NCBI GenBank assembly: GCA_963556255.1
Contig: OY744616.1
Span: 15,618,346 to 15,682,345, forward strand
DNA from: Allolobophora icterica
Lineage: Eukaryota; Annelida; Clitellata; Crassiclitellata; Lumbricidae
Length of the DNA stretch: 64,000 nucleotides
Reading direction: 5' to 3'
In this document: piece after piece, positions 30,350-42,156 of the stretch
Layout of the letters: every line of letters begins with the position of its first letter
Position numbering within the stretch: position 1 is the stretch's first letter
Notes under the pieces: generated by a model
Database searches by the model: none
What the model saw: the letters and a program-made list of their open reading frames with translations, nothing else
What the model was told of the DNA's origin: nothing
Program-made: the position numbers and the translations under genes

Positions 30350-30930
30350 ATTATTGCGTGTGCTTGTAGTATGTATGTGCATAGGTTTGTATATGCCAAT
30401 ATGTAGCTATGTATGTATGTGCATATATGTGTTTATGTATGCATGTATGTATTTATGTATGTATGGATGTGCATGTATGTAAGTATGTATGTACATATGT
30501 ATGATTGCATGTATGTACATATGTATGTATGCATTTATGTATGCATGTACATGTATGTAGGCCTACGCTTGTATGAATAAATGTATGCATGCATGCATGT
30601 ATGTATGCATGTATGTATGTGCATATTTATGCATATTCATACATATGTGTGTAGATATGAATGTATGTATGTATGGATGAATGACTGTATGTATGTAGGC
30701 AGTAGTAGGTACATATGTAGATTGTATGTATGTATGCATGTAAGTTATTTATGTATGCATGTAAGTTATTTATGTATGCATTTATGTATGTATGTATATG
30801 TATGTACGTGTGCATGTTTATATGTGCATATTTATGCATGTTGATACCTGTGTGTAGATATGAATGTATAATATGTATGTATGTGTGTAAGTATGTATGT
30901 ATGTATGTTTGTGTGTATGTATAGGCCTAT
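30350..30930. repeat. (TATG)n-rich microsatellite region
   Basis: About 580 bp of TATG with gca and tgt interruptions. Confidence 0.9.
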
Positions 30931-31689
30931 ATCTGAATATAGCACGCTAAAAAAATTCTCACAGGTGCTGTCATTTCTAATAATTGATTCCAATCAAGTG
31001 TGGCATTATTCATCCTTTGTCTGAGAAAATTCAGTAGGCCTATCTGTTCCTCTTTATTGTGCTTTGGCATTGAGAACTGTTGGATCGTTGACAACATACA
31101 GAAGAAGCTCAGAATTAAGACTTACTTTTTTCTATTTATGCGGGGCTGTTTTTTTCACAAATACTGCGCCATTGTACCATTTCCAGCATACATAAACGAC
31201 GTGAATGCATGTTTGGCCTTGACTATGCTCATTTTTCAATGACATCCTTCACCACCGCTGCCCGTTTGAAAGGGTGTCACGCAAGTAATCTGTCGTTTTA
31301 GCGTCCGCAATTATTTTCCCAGTATAGCATATCGCCTGAGCATCACAGATTAATTTCAGCGTTTACATGACAGTTCGCGCATACCAGAGTAGAATTATGC
31401 GTTTGCAAAATAAGCATAAAACAACCAGAAACAAAATTTATTATGAAAAAACGTTAATAAATAAGAAGCTAAAGCTGGCATTGAAGGTCGTTGGTTAATT
31501 CCATTGTTGAACTGACCGAACCAAAAATTGGTAAGAACCTTGGGCAATATGTTTGCGAACTCAGTGGTAACTAAGACAGTAAACTTTATTCATTGTGTCC
31601 AAGTAGTGAAGTCAGGACTCGGAGATAACGAGCCTACTCGTCACCAGTCAGGCAATACAAAAATGATGTTAGGTTCTGCTGCAAGTAGT
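30931..31689 (+). other. Intergenic DNA, nothing recognised
   Basis: No gene seen. The right part may be the degraded upstream end of the LINE fragment that follows. Confidence 0.3.
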
Positions 31690-32060
31690 AACTTGTATGT
31701 ACATGTACGACAGAGGAAGTGCAGTGCGAGAGGTTCTTGAATTAGCACCGGACACGACGACTCGTGGACACAGGTATAAATTATTTAAGAAACCGAATGA
31801 AACATTAGTGCAGACATTTTCTTCAGTGCAAGAGTTGTGGACTTGTGGAATGGTTTGGATGATAACAGTACTGTCTCAGTGGACACTATCACAGCTTTTA
31901 AGAGGAAGCTAGGAGGGTTAGGCTATAATTAAGCATTACAGGTTAACTTGCAGTGGTTCTAAGACAGAGTACTCTTCTTTTGAACCACTTAAAACCCTTG
32001 TTATGTTATGTTATGTTATGTTATGTTATGTTATGTTATGTTATGTTATGTTATGTTGTG
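31690..32060 (+). mobile_element. LINE 3' end with (TTATG)n tail
   Basis: In two frames the segment reads TRGHRYKLFKKPNET and then VVDLWNGLDDNSTVS-like wording and ITAFKRKLGGLG before a stop. This is the C-terminal signature of CR1/RTE-type retrotransposons. A 3' UTR ends in about 14 TTATG repeats. It is frame-broken and 5'-truncated. Confidence 0.75.
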
Positions 32061-32076
32061 TTGTTTCACCAAAGGG

Positions 32077-33481
32077 CACTGGCGTAAATTTGTCCAAAAT
32101 ATTGGGGGGTGGGGGCGATGGGGGTCTTGACAATCAGCAAGTCTCAGATGCTTCCGGTATTACGTAATTATCGTAATACGTATGAAAAGCAGTGCTGTAG
32201 ATGAGTGTATACAAAAATATACAGCACGTAGGCCCAGGCCTACTCACCTCTAGAAACCGTATACTGACCTCACAAAATAATTTTATATATTTTTAGTGTA
32301 CGCTAGCTTATAGCTAGCGTACACTCCACAGTGTTAAAAAATATGTCAAAGTACGTTCTGGATGTGAGTAGGCCTACACGCCCTTCAGAGGTGAGTAGGC
32401 CTACACTAAAAATATATAAAATTATTTTGTGAGGTCAGTATACGGTCTCTAGAGGTGAGTAGGCCTGGGCCTACGTGCTGTATACCCGTGTATACACTCA
32501 TCTACAGCGCTGCTTTTCAACAAACAAAATTTCAGTTTGAAATTTAATTATTTCTGTTTGCTTGACCTAGCAAGTTGCGAAACAACTTTATAAAATTTGT
32601 TCTAAACATATGATTTTCAGAATGAAAAACAGACGCTGTTGAAATTATCGTTATTGTACTTTTGTGACTAATTATGCATTGTTTGATTAGTTTAAATATT
32701 TCAATATAGGCCCTGCAGTAGGCCTAATCATTGTAATCATCATTGATTATTGCCAGTTTTATATCCAGTTTATTAAATAAATTGAATATAAAATTTATGT
32801 CTAGCATATGGCCATCTTGGGCTAGCATCGATAAGGCTAAGAATATTCGCCTACCTTTTGATTTGGAACAATGCTAACTAGATACTTACACTTTTCTCTG
32901 CTATAAAAACCTTTTTGGGCCTATCAGCTTTGAGGCCATATTGCCGAAAATGCGATTGCTTTTTGTTGTCTGTTTTCATATATCTGAACATCACCGCCAC
33001 TGAATGCAAAAAAACGATGAATTTTTCAATAAATTTTACATATTTGATGCATCAGAAATTGAGGAATGCCGTCATTTCAATAGCTTAAACGCTTACCAAA
33101 TCGTTTGCATGTTTCAACCCTCCTCCCAAAGACCCAAACCCATCCTCTTCAGTGTTTCGGAAAACTAACCTGTGGCATGTACTCGACTCTGATTTTACCA
33201 CTACAGCACTGATTAAATGGGTGCGTTTTATTTATATGTAAATTTGTTTCATATTGAAGACATTGAAGATATAAATAGATCTTTGTTTTCATTATGAATA
33301 TCAGATTGTAGGCCTATTTCAGTTCTTTGTCTCTGTTTTTCTGTTTTTGAAGAAGTTTGTCTATATTGAAACATAATATTACTTCAAGAAATTCTCATCT
33401 CGATTTTGGGGGATTGGGGCAACGCCCCCATCTGAATTATTGGGGCACGTGCCCCGAATGCCCCCAGAGTCTACGCCTATG
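32077..33481. mobile_element. hAT-like element, family A long copy (1405 bp)
   Basis: An exact 8-bp duplication CCAAAGGG lies at 32069-32076 and 33482-33489. The ends are CACTGGCGTAAATT and AGTCTACGCCTATG, each followed inward by a G or C run. It contains a large internal palindrome (32186-32518). No transposase frame is found. Confidence 0.9.
32186..32518. repeat. Internal palindrome of the family A element
   Basis: The arms (gtagatgagtgtatac, cacgtaggcccaggcctact, acctcacaaaataatttta) recur inverted to 32518 with few changes. The loop lies at about 32300-32395. Confidence 0.9.
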
Positions 33482-33489
33482 CCAAAGGG

Positions 33490-34050
33490 TAGAACTCATG
33501 TTTGTATGCTTCTTGGATTTTACTGATGTTCAGTGAACATATCGACATTAAATTCATTCAAAGTATAATATTAACAGGAGTCCAAAGTGAGATAAAAAAA
33601 AAGAACAATAAGTCCCACTAACATCCCTCTTGAAGTTATGTCCAGATCCTAACAACCACAGTTTCAGATGATCATAATTACTAAGCAGAAAGCCAAGAAG
33701 TTGACAGGAAACATAACACAGTGCTAGAGGACGCTCGTGAATATGCCAATGATGCTAATGGTCATTGTTACTTGTAATATAAACCCCAAATTTGAAAAGC
33801 GCCGTTTGAAAGCTAAGCACAGGGCACCAGTTTATTCACGAGCGCTGCGTCAAGTCAGAGATTAACAGCATTACTTTGGTGCAGCCTACGTGTGCCTAAC
33901 ATCTGTGCCATTCAGTTGCTTCCATTTTTGAAAAATTTCGGCAGGCTCCTGGCATGTAGGAAAGAGATGACAATCAGCAGTGCATAAAAATGTTTAATGC
34001 CGTATACCTAGACTACATCAAACGCAAATGCTTAAATCCCTGTCGCATCT
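33490..34050 (-). other. Intergenic DNA with LINE tail
   Basis: Positions 33785-33870 (gctaagcacagggcaccag, tattcacgagcgctgcgtc) match 35313-35390 and look like a retrotransposon 3' end on the minus strand. Nothing else is recognised. Confidence 0.45.
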
Positions 34051-34099
34051 ATGATCTCTAACTTCAAGGAATATGACGACCCTCTGTATATATATGTAT

Positions 34100-34810
34100 A
34101 TATAACGTCCCAAAAAGCGCCTGTCATCGAGACACCACCCACACACACCCGTTACGTAGGCGAATCGTTCCTTGCGGATTTCCCAGTCAATCGAGAATTA
34201 TTGATGTCACGTTGGCCTAGCTACGTAGCCGCGCTCGCCATGTACGTTAGCCTCGAGACAACCACAGCGACAACCGCTGAAACGGTTGCTTCAGCTGTTG
34301 TCGGACAAGCCAGCGCCGGTGGCGAATCGAGACGCAGCTGTAGACGGCTCTAGGCGACGCCTTCTCAGGCGTTTACTGCTGGACACGGTGGAAAACAGGT
34401 CAGCACTGGAAAGGAGGAGGAGGAGGAGGAGGAGGAGGAAGAGGAAAAGGAGGAGGAGGAGAAGGAGGAGGAGGAGGAGGAGGAGGAGTATAGCCTGGAA
34501 TCGACGGACGGACTGTCTGCAGCCAGCTTCCACGGCACCTCTTCTGTCGCATCGTTATCTGTGGCTGTTTTGATGAGATGCGCGCATGTAGAGGGCTGCT
34601 GCTGCTGCAGACACGTCGAACAGGCAGCTGCTGCGGCAGGCGCGCTCTCTGTTACGTCAGATCTGTCGTCGGCAGCTTCGAACCGTGCAATGACGAACGC
34701 CGAACGTGCACCGGAGAAGGACGGTCGAGCCGCTTCAGTCGTTGGCCAAACTGGATTGAATCCCACGAGAGCAGCTGCGCCGTAGTCCGCTGATCAGGTA
34801 ACGACATCAG
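34100..34810 (+). promoter_or_regulatory. CpG-rich block, possible promoter and first exon
   Basis: Clearly richer in CG dinucleotides than its surroundings. It contains cacgt and tacgta motifs and a ttacgtcag CRE-like site near 34652, with a (GGA)n tract at 34412-34488. It ends in gctgatcag|GTAACG, a good splice donor. It could be the promoter and non-coding first exon of the transporter gene whose coding exon starts at 50579, or of another gene. No coding frame is convincing. Confidence 0.3.
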
Positions 34811-34984
34811 ACCGTCTGCATTACATCAAATTATATTTATTTACGTTCGTTAATCATCTGCATAGAAACACACGAGAGCAACCACGAGCACGTACAGAAG
34901 TGGCCACCTTCTCTGCAGTTGCAAAGGTCGTGGCATTTGCTGCAGAGAGTGATTTACTCCGACCCTGTCGTTTTCACTCGAGCT

Positions 34985-35097
34985 GTGTGGCGCGGTGGCA
35001 GAGTGGTTAGAGCGCTCGGCCTCTAGCGTTGAGAGTGTGGGGTCGAGCCTCGCCCTAGGCAGTTATTGTGTATGGACCATCGTAATCGTAACTCGTA
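34985..35097 (+). mobile_element. tRNA-derived SINE head, family 3
   Basis: ggtggcagagtggttagagc (A-box) and gtggggtcgagcctcgccc (B-box, near 35040) resemble a Ser/Leu-type tRNA head. The following atcgtaactcgtaatcgtaa run is cut by the insertion at 35106. Confidence 0.7.
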
Positions 35098-35105
35098 ATC
35101 GTAAA

Positions 35106-35303
35106 CAGAGGCGAAACTTTGTTCTAAAAAGTGGGGGGTACCAATTTCTTACATACACGAAGCAAAGCTGAGACTGCGATCTCTGGGAAGGCACAATAAT
35201 AAAATATTGATTGGCATTGTTCAAAAAGTGTGGGGTGCGGTATCCCCAGTCCAAAAAGTGGGGGTACGGGTACCCCTCGTACCCCCCACAAATTACGCCT
35301 ATG
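35106..35303. mobile_element. hAT-like element (198 bp), inserted in a SINE tail
   Basis: An exact 8-bp duplication ATCGTAAA lies at 35098-35105 and 35304-35311. The ends are CAGAGGCGAAACTTTG and CAAATTACGCCTATG, with inner aaaaagtgggg repeats. It looks related to family A. Confidence 0.88.
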
Positions 35304-35311
35304 ATCGTAAA

Positions 35312-35772
35312 CTCCAATTTTCAAAAGCGCTACTCTAAAGCTAAGCGCAAAGCACCAGCTTATTCACGAGCGCTGCGTCGTATCCGAGGGGTTGTCCAGC
35401 GATCGATGTCCATTGGAGGTCTGAGTCTGGTTGCCAAAGACCAGAGAGGCAGAGCAGCTGTTACGGCGGGTCTTGTTGGGGACGAGAAATTGGATGGATT
35501 AGGGTAGGAATTCTTGAAGAAGTGAGACTTCAACTTGGAGTGGAAAGTCTGTGGGGGGGGGGGTGATGAATAGAGGAACCTGAGGCGGATGAGTGAGTGC
35601 CACTGTTTGGTCGTATTGTTGGAGGAATTGGAAATATGCGGAATTCAAGGGAAGCTCGTTACAGAGTTGAGATGCAGTGGGGAATATGGATCGGTTGGAG
35701 AAATTGAGGAGAAATTGAGGCGGGTAGTAACTGTGGGACGGGAGAAATTGATATATGAGGATAAATTAATTG
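35312..35772 (-). mobile_element. LINE 3' region, degraded
   Basis: The minus strand reads FHSKLKSHFF-like and LWSLATRLRPPMDIDRW-like segments before the same agcgctcgtgaataagctgg tail as at 33785. This fits the end of a non-LTR retrotransposon with several breaks. Confidence 0.5.
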
Positions 35773-35780
35773 GACCTTAA

Positions 35781-36258
35781 CAGTGGCGGCGCTACTATGG
35801 GATTTTACTCTTGACCTGCCTTATGACCTGCCTATTTTACTCTTGACCTTTACAGATTAGTAAAGTTACTAAAGTTTAACGTTTTAATGCTGAATTGTTT
35901 CAAATTTGAATATGCTACAACCATAGGTGTAGACTCGGGGGGGGGGCAGCCGGGGGACGTGCCCCCAATAATTGAGATGGCCTGTACACTAAATGCAATT
36001 AGTGTAGAAAAATTATCAAATGTCCCCCCCCCAAATATTTTGGACAAGTTTACGCCAGTGGCTGCAACGATTGGGCTATCAGCGTTCAATAGTAATTTTC
36101 TTCGTTTTTATAATTATCTAAGTTATGCTGCTTATGTTGAGGTTATGCTGCTTGATGCGTCAAACTCAAACATTAATATCTTCGACCTGCTGAATAACTT
36201 CCATGACCCTGACGCGACATGCTGAAATTGTATTGCTGGCGGCCTGGCGCCGCCACTG
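35781..36258. mobile_element. hAT-like element, family C copy 1, with nested insertion
   Basis: An exact 8-bp duplication GACCTTAA lies at 35773-35780 and 36259-36266. The ends CAGTGGCGGCGCTAC and GCGCCGCCACTG form a TIR of about 12 bp. A smaller element sits inside at 35922-36060. Confidence 0.9.
35922..36060. mobile_element. hAT-like element, family A short copy, nested
   Basis: The ends CATAGGTGTAGACTC and AAGTTTACGCCAGTG match the ends of the element at 32077-33481 in the opposite orientation. GCTACAAC (35914-35921) and GCTGCAAC (36061-36068) agree at 7 of 8. Confidence 0.88.
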
Positions 36259-36266
36259 GACCTTAA

Positions 36267-36568
36267 GCAAGTCTTTCACTCACAGTTGCTTAGCGCCACC
36301 GTTGCTCTGTGTCGTATGGTCGTGTGCACTTCTGACCTTTGAAAGGAGGGCAATATGAAATACAGTTATATTGTACAGTATATTATGTTGTAAACATATT
36401 GTATAAGCCTGGCTGAAAGAGGAGGGCGACGTTAGTTATATCGTTATTTCACCACGGCGTCGATAGACAGCTCCTAACCAACTAACCTATGTAGGAGTTC
36501 TTTCCAGGGGAGAGATCCTTTTCTTACACAGATTTGTCTTCGGGCTGTGTCCTCCTACGTAACACAAC
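36267..36568 (+). repeat. SINE-like repeat, family 2 remnant
   Basis: The part at 36300-36400 matches the end of the repeat at 17246 (gtcgtatggt, gtgtgcacttc, gcaatatgaaatacagtta). The remainder is unassigned. Confidence 0.5.
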
Positions 36569-36797
36569 CATGGGCGGCGGTCCCGGGGGAGGGGTCGAAG
36601 GACAAGACCTCCCACCTTCAACAGTGGGGGGACACAGTATGCAATTGTCCCTCCCCTCCCAAAATTTTGAAGAAATACAAAAAAGTGAGAAATTTTTTCA
36701 CCTTTTTTGACCAGATCAGTTCAAAAGTGTACCTATATCCCCCACCCCCCACCCCCCACCCATCCCCGCGTCAAATAGGCTAAGATCGCCGCCAGTG
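36569..36797. mobile_element. hAT-like element, family B copy 2 (229 bp)
   Basis: The ends CATGGGCGGCGGTCC and GATCGCCGCCAGTG form the TIR, with the inner gaccagatcagttcaaa motif. The flanking octamers AACACAAC and AACAGAAG agree at 6 of 8. Confidence 0.8.
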
Positions 36798-37265
36798 AAC
36801 AGAAGAACTTAACCGAAGCCAGAGCTTAACTGCGACATCGCAGGCTGGAAATGATCAGACGGTTGGAGCAGCCGATGACAGCGGTTGTTGGACCAGCCGA
36901 TGACAACCGATGACAGCCGTTGTTGAACCCAGTCATCTGTCTATTCCTTGATGACGTTTAGAACCGAGAGAACTGCTTGTATGCAAACGTACGTGGTCAT
37001 CTTTTATCATGCTATGATGCTGGACCTAGATGTGAATCACAATGAACCCCAAAATGATGCATGTTGAACCAGATATGACAAGAAATAAAGCGACAAGTAA
37101 AAAGGGGTTTGTAAGCAAAATGTTTGGAGTGAAGTCTTTTGTGTTCACTGGATTGGTCAGATGCACATCTGACCTTGGGTCGTCAAAAATGCATCAGATG
37201 GGTTGTCAGAATGGACATGACTACAGATGATTTGTTAATGCAGTATACGTGCCCTTATTTATTAT
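36798..37265 (+). other. Intergenic DNA, nothing recognised
   Basis: A short gatgacagccg-type tandem occurs near 36870-36925. No gene seen. Confidence 0.3.
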
Positions 37266-37266
37266 T

Positions 37267-37426
<160 letters not shown>

Positions 37427-37839
37427 AGGATGCAAGTACAAACGGAAGGAAGCAAGGAGAGCAGGAAGCAAGGATGCGAAGAACAAAGGAAGGAAGCAAG
37501 CGAGGAATCAAGGAGTGAATGCAGAAAAACAATAGCAAGAAAGCAAGGAATGAATAAAGGTAAAAAGGTAGGGTATGAAGAAATGAAGAGGAAGAGATTT
37601 CTTGGCAAAGTTGAGGAATAGGTGAGGTTAGGAACTGCACTTTGTTACACATTTCTTTCAACAACAGTAGGCCTAGATGTGTACTCAGATGTGTGGTCAC
37701 GGGATTTGATGATAGGGGATCTGTTGGGGGAAGCACATGTATGATAACATATATGGCAAACCAACAACCCGACAGCAGTTTCCATGGTGGATTACATAAC
37801 ATGACGTTAGGGTATCAGTTTCACTTGCACTTTCAAACA

Positions 37840-37940
37840 AAGGTAGGTAGGTAGGTATAGGCTATGTATTTATCTTCATTTTGGTATAGCACCTTTAAGA
37901 ACTTTTAAAATGCTCTGCAATATGGTCATGTAGGAGATCG
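37840..37940 (-). repeat. LINE 3' tail with (TAGG)n
   Basis: A gtaggtaggtaggta run is followed by tatagcacctttaagaactt, the reverse complement of the shared LINE tail. Confidence 0.5.
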
Positions 37941-37949
37941 AAAAGGGGT

Positions 37950-38200
37950 GCATGATAATCTTTAGCTAGCATGCTGGACTGTCAGTCGAGAGATCAAGGG
38001 TTCAAATCCCCATTAGTGCAGAAATTTCTGTTGAGCTTTCGGTTGTTCAGTTATAAAGAGGACATTGGCCGTACAGTGGCGGAGGCAAATGAGACAGCTG
38101 ACCACCTGCCCTCATATGTCCAGGCTTAGAAAAATGAAGATGCTCACACTTCTCACCCATGGCTACCTAATGGCTAGCTTTGGGTGAGAAGGCATAAAAA
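37950..38200 (+). mobile_element. tRNA-derived SINE copy
   Basis: An A-box-like tagctagcatgctggactgt and a B-box gggttcaaatcccc near 38000. The body matches the 26860 and 40520 copies (gaccacctgccctcatatg, ggcttagaaaaatgaag). Confidence 0.8.
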
Positions 38201-38290
38201 GGTGTCTTAACTGTTAATAGAAGCTGAAAATATCTATTTCAGAGCGATGTGCTTGAAAACAAATGCTGAAGCACTCTACCATTATGTCAT

Positions 38291-38291
<1 letters not shown>

Positions 38292-38347
<56 letters not shown>

Positions 38348-38370
38348 CCTAAGCATTTATATAGCGCCCC
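38292..38370 (-). repeat. LINE 3' tail with (AATC)n
   Basis: About 14 AATC repeats are followed by atttatatagcgccccttaa, the reverse complement of the shared LINE tail and its tandem 3' end. Confidence 0.65.
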
Positions 38371-38436
38371 TTAAAGTAAACTATAATGATCGTTGGCTGA
38401 CCAGAGAAAGTAGTCTATCCTTTCTATTACTGATTC

Positions 38437-39042
38437 CATGGCAGCAGTGGCGGCGCAAGACATTTTTTGTAACCAGGGCATAGCGAGGGCAATCATAAAA
38501 GTAGGCCTAACCAGTGCAGAGGGCGATTTATGGAGAGTGCGGTGGCGCGAGCTTAAATGGTGACCATAGAAGATCGCGCTACCGCGCTTGCCATAAATCG
38601 CTCCCAGCACTATTGTAGTTGTCTACGTCAGATGGGCGAAGCCCCCGGAAGCTGAAGTCTTTTTGACATTTGTAAAGCAAATTTTACATTTAAGTGAATT
38701 AAGTGAATTTATATCTCAGGATATAACAAATATGCCCGAACAAATTCTGGACTGGCAAAAATTTTTGCAGAGCATCGACCAGGGCAAAGGGCTTTTTACC
38801 AGGGAATTTGCCCTGGCGCGCCCTGGTGTAGCGCCGCCCCTGCATGGTGGCGATCCGGAGGGTTGAGGGGGACAAGACCCCACCTTTAATATGGGGGATA
38901 CAGTATACAGTTGTCCCCTCACATTTTTAAGAAACACCAAAAAAGTTTTAAAAGTGTTCACCTCTTTTTTGACCAGATCCGTTCAAAAGTGTTCCATGTG
39001 ACCATGTCCCCCTCCAACTGTAAAACAAGATCGCCGCCGCTG
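38437..39042. mobile_element. hAT-like element, family B copy 3, interrupted
   Basis: An exact 8-bp duplication ACTGATTC lies at 38429-38436 and 39043-39050. The left TIR starts CATGG, is cut after 8 bp by another element, and resumes at 38843 as CATGGTGGCGATCC. The right end is GATCGCCGCCGCTG. The inner gaccagatccgttcaaa motif is present. Without the insert it is about 200 bp, like its relatives. Confidence 0.9.
38445..38842. mobile_element. hAT-like element, family C copy 2, nested (398 bp)
   Basis: The ends CAGTGGCGGCGCAAG and GTAGCGCCGCCCCTG match family C. The flanking octamers CATGGCAG and CATGGTGG (6 of 8) are the duplicated start of the family B element it entered. Confidence 0.85.
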
Positions 39043-39050
39043 ACTGATTC

Positions 39051-40132
39051 AGTGTCCTGCTAAGTTATGAGCAGAAATAAACTGTGATCTCGTCACAGAC
39101 TCGCAGATATAAATTTTATCAGTGTAATGAATGATGCAAGGGGTGACACACGATTTCCGCCTTTCCCCCACAAACTCTGGAATGGCAGTCCGGCTAGACT
39201 ACTCTATAAAAATACGTCTACCATAGGAGACTGCATGGAATGGCTGACCACTTGAATACGTAATCTGTTTTCGTTCAGAGATAAACTTTAATAGTTGTGT
39301 GAGCAAGGCTGTTCAGAAATACTTTCATGACTGCGGTTTTAAAATATATGACGACAGGATCAAAACAGCGGCACAATTCTGAAGCAAAAATCGTTGTATA
39401 AAGTTAGAGATGAACAGCCTCGGAATGATTTACTGGGTAGATGTAAAAAGAGTGGAGGTATCACGCATTAGAATTTAGAGGGAATGTCGATTTTCTGCTT
39501 ATTTTTAAATGATCAGATTCTTCGTCCTGTAGTGTAGGGAATGGACTCTCACTGCTTTAAGTAGATTTGTGTCTGCTTTCAGATTATGAGCACATTGCAT
39601 ATTTAATGTAATGAAATTGAACATCTTTGAAACGCTTTCAAAGTAGATTTTTCACAGTCGTTTTTATTACGTCATGGAATTTCAGAATTTCTGCTTTATA
39701 ACTAATTGGTCACTTAAACTCAGATTCGAATTGTAGTTTTCAGACTTTGACTTGGGCTCAGAGATTAATAGACTGTATAGGACTTTCATTCTGAGCTAAG
39801 ACGTCAGGCTTCAATTTTCTTTATGGCTTTCTAGTGGTTTTTTTTAAATAACAACTGCAGTTAAATCCTGGGTGCAGGCTTCACGCGCATGTATAAATTT
39901 ATAATCTGTGACCGTTAGCAGTGTAAAGACTAAGAAAACATGGCTGCTTTGATGTTACATTAGTAGACCCACGTCACCCAACGATATCGATTTGTCTATC
40001 CTTAGGTTATCAGCCTCTAATTAGAGAATTGTTGTCTATATTGCTGGGTCCTTCCTGTCTGAGGAGATGGATTTGTAGCTTCTTTTCTTGATCAAAGGTC
40101 ACAGTACCCTAATCAGTTAGCAAACAGTGCCC
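39051..40132 (+). other. Intergenic DNA, nothing recognised
   Basis: About 1.1 kb of AT-rich DNA. I see no gene or repeat in it. Confidence 0.3.
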
Positions 40133-40140
40133 AGACTGCT

Positions 40141-40335
40141 CAGGGCCGCATTAAGGCTAGTGCGGGCCCGGGTGCGGTGATTAGGCCTATACCTATATAG
40201 CTATCAGTGCGGGGCCCAATTACAAGTACAATAAAAAATAAAATTTAATGTACTTCAGAAAATGAGGGCTCCTCAAACTGCTGGCCCGGGTGCTGCAGCG
40301 CCCTTATCACCCCCCCCCCCATTAATGCGGGCCTG
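40141..40335. mobile_element. hAT-like element, family D copy 1 (195 bp)
   Basis: An exact 8-bp duplication AGACTGCT lies at 40133-40140 and 40336-40343. The ends CAGGGCCGCATTAA and TTAATGCGGGCCTG form the TIR. Confidence 0.92.
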
Positions 40336-40519
40336 AGACTGCTAGAAGTCAGCAGTAACGGTTTCCAACCAACAGAATCCCATACAGAGTTGAAAGATGG
40401 TACACCATGTTGTGATCTTCTAGGCAGCAGAAATTCAGTGTACACTGAATGGGTTGAAAAGTAGTTGTTGATTTGCCTATTGTCAAACTCTGCTGACACT
40501 CACAATTTACACACAATTT

Positions 40520-40798
40520 ACTTGTGCTGGATAATGTAGTGGTTAGCGTGCAGGACTGTCAATCGAGAGGTCGGGGGTTCAAACCCTGCCAGGGCAGAAA
40601 TTTGGTTTGAGAATTCTGCTCCACCTGCACCCCGTAGCGCACTTAACTATAACGAGTACACTGACAGTACACTGTCGGTTGGAAGATGAGACGGCGAGGG
40701 AGAGGACTGGCCACCCGCCCTCATATGCTGAGGCCAAGAAAATGAAGTCACTAACACTTCATAACCATGGCTGCCACATGGCTAGCTTGAGGGACTGC

Positions 40799-40800
<2 letters not shown>
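40520..40800 (+). mobile_element. tRNA-derived SINE copy with long (CTT)n tail
   Basis: The head has ataatgtagtggttagcgtg (A-box) and gggggttcaaaccctgcc (B-box, near 40577). The body has ggccacccgccctcatatgc. The 3' end ggctagcttgagggactgct runs into the (CTT)n array that follows. The copy at 26860 ends in the same ggactgctcttcttctt, so (CTT)n is the family's own tail. Confidence 0.88.
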
Positions 40801-41186
<386 letters not shown>

Positions 41187-41203
41187 GGTAGTAATGGGAG
41201 TAG

Positions 41204-42148
41204 CATAGTTCGAGAATTCGTGACTTTCTGTTTTAAAATTCGTAAAAATTCGCGAATTTTTGGCCTATTTTAAAATTCGTAAAAATTCGTAAAAATTCGT
41301 TGGGCCATTGTTGGGCCTTTTTTTACATTGAAAGTGGCATTTTGCAGACACAGCGTAAGCAACAACAAATCTGATGACGTCATGATTTGTTGTGATAAGC
41401 TTCTGCTTAGAATTTAATGAAAATTCAATATAAAAGTTTATCGAGTTAATTTAGTTAAAATCTAATTTCTTAAAAATGAAAGAACATGAACTGAAGCGGA
41501 AGTATGTATGTAGTGATTTTGGAGGAGAAGGAAAAGGGATATTCAAAAATACAGTAGGCCTATTGTTTTTGTGACAAGGAATTTGTTGATTGTTCTGCCC
41601 GAATTCGGGAGCATTTGCATGGCGAAAATACAGAAACCAGAGTCGAGTTGGAGCAGTGGGCTGTTCCTGACTCAGAATCAGAGGACGATGAAGTAGAAGA
41701 CACAGCTCGGTGAACGTTGCCAACCCTTTTTAACCATGTCTGAAAGCAAGCTGTGTTAGTGACTGACTGGTCACACTGGAGCTGGGGCACTGATGGTTTT
41801 TCGTTCTGCCTATTACTGCCTATGACATTGGCATTTACTTGCTGACTGACACTCACAGTCACACACTGAAGTTCTAGACTCCAAGTAGAACAGTAACTGA
41901 ATATCAGTACTATTGTGTTGCTAGTAAACTATCTTTTACGGTGATTGATTGCCTATGACATTGGCATTTACTTGCTTAAAAAGTTGAAAAGTAAACAGAT
42001 AATAAAATTCGTTGCCATGACAAAGAATTCCAATATTTTATTATTTTACGAATTTTAACGAATTTTAAAACTGCAGTTTTAAAATTCGTTAAAATTCGTG
42101 AATTTTAAAAATTCTTAAAATTCGTAAAATGCGAATTCTCGAACTATG
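41204..42148. mobile_element. hAT-like element (945 bp)
   Basis: An exact 8-bp duplication GGGAGTAG lies at 41196-41203 and 42149-42156. The TIR CATAGTTCGAGAATTCG is repeated inverted at the right end. Both subterminal regions hold tandem ttaaaattcgtaaaaattcg motifs. The middle has short open frames but no recognisable transposase. Confidence 0.92.
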
Positions 42149-42156
42149 GGGAGTAG

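Noticed and set aside
34365..34793. Several frames of 70-130 codons in the CpG-rich block
   Set aside because: Few stop codons are expected in CG- and GGA-rich DNA; no frame has recognisable protein features and they overlap on both strands.
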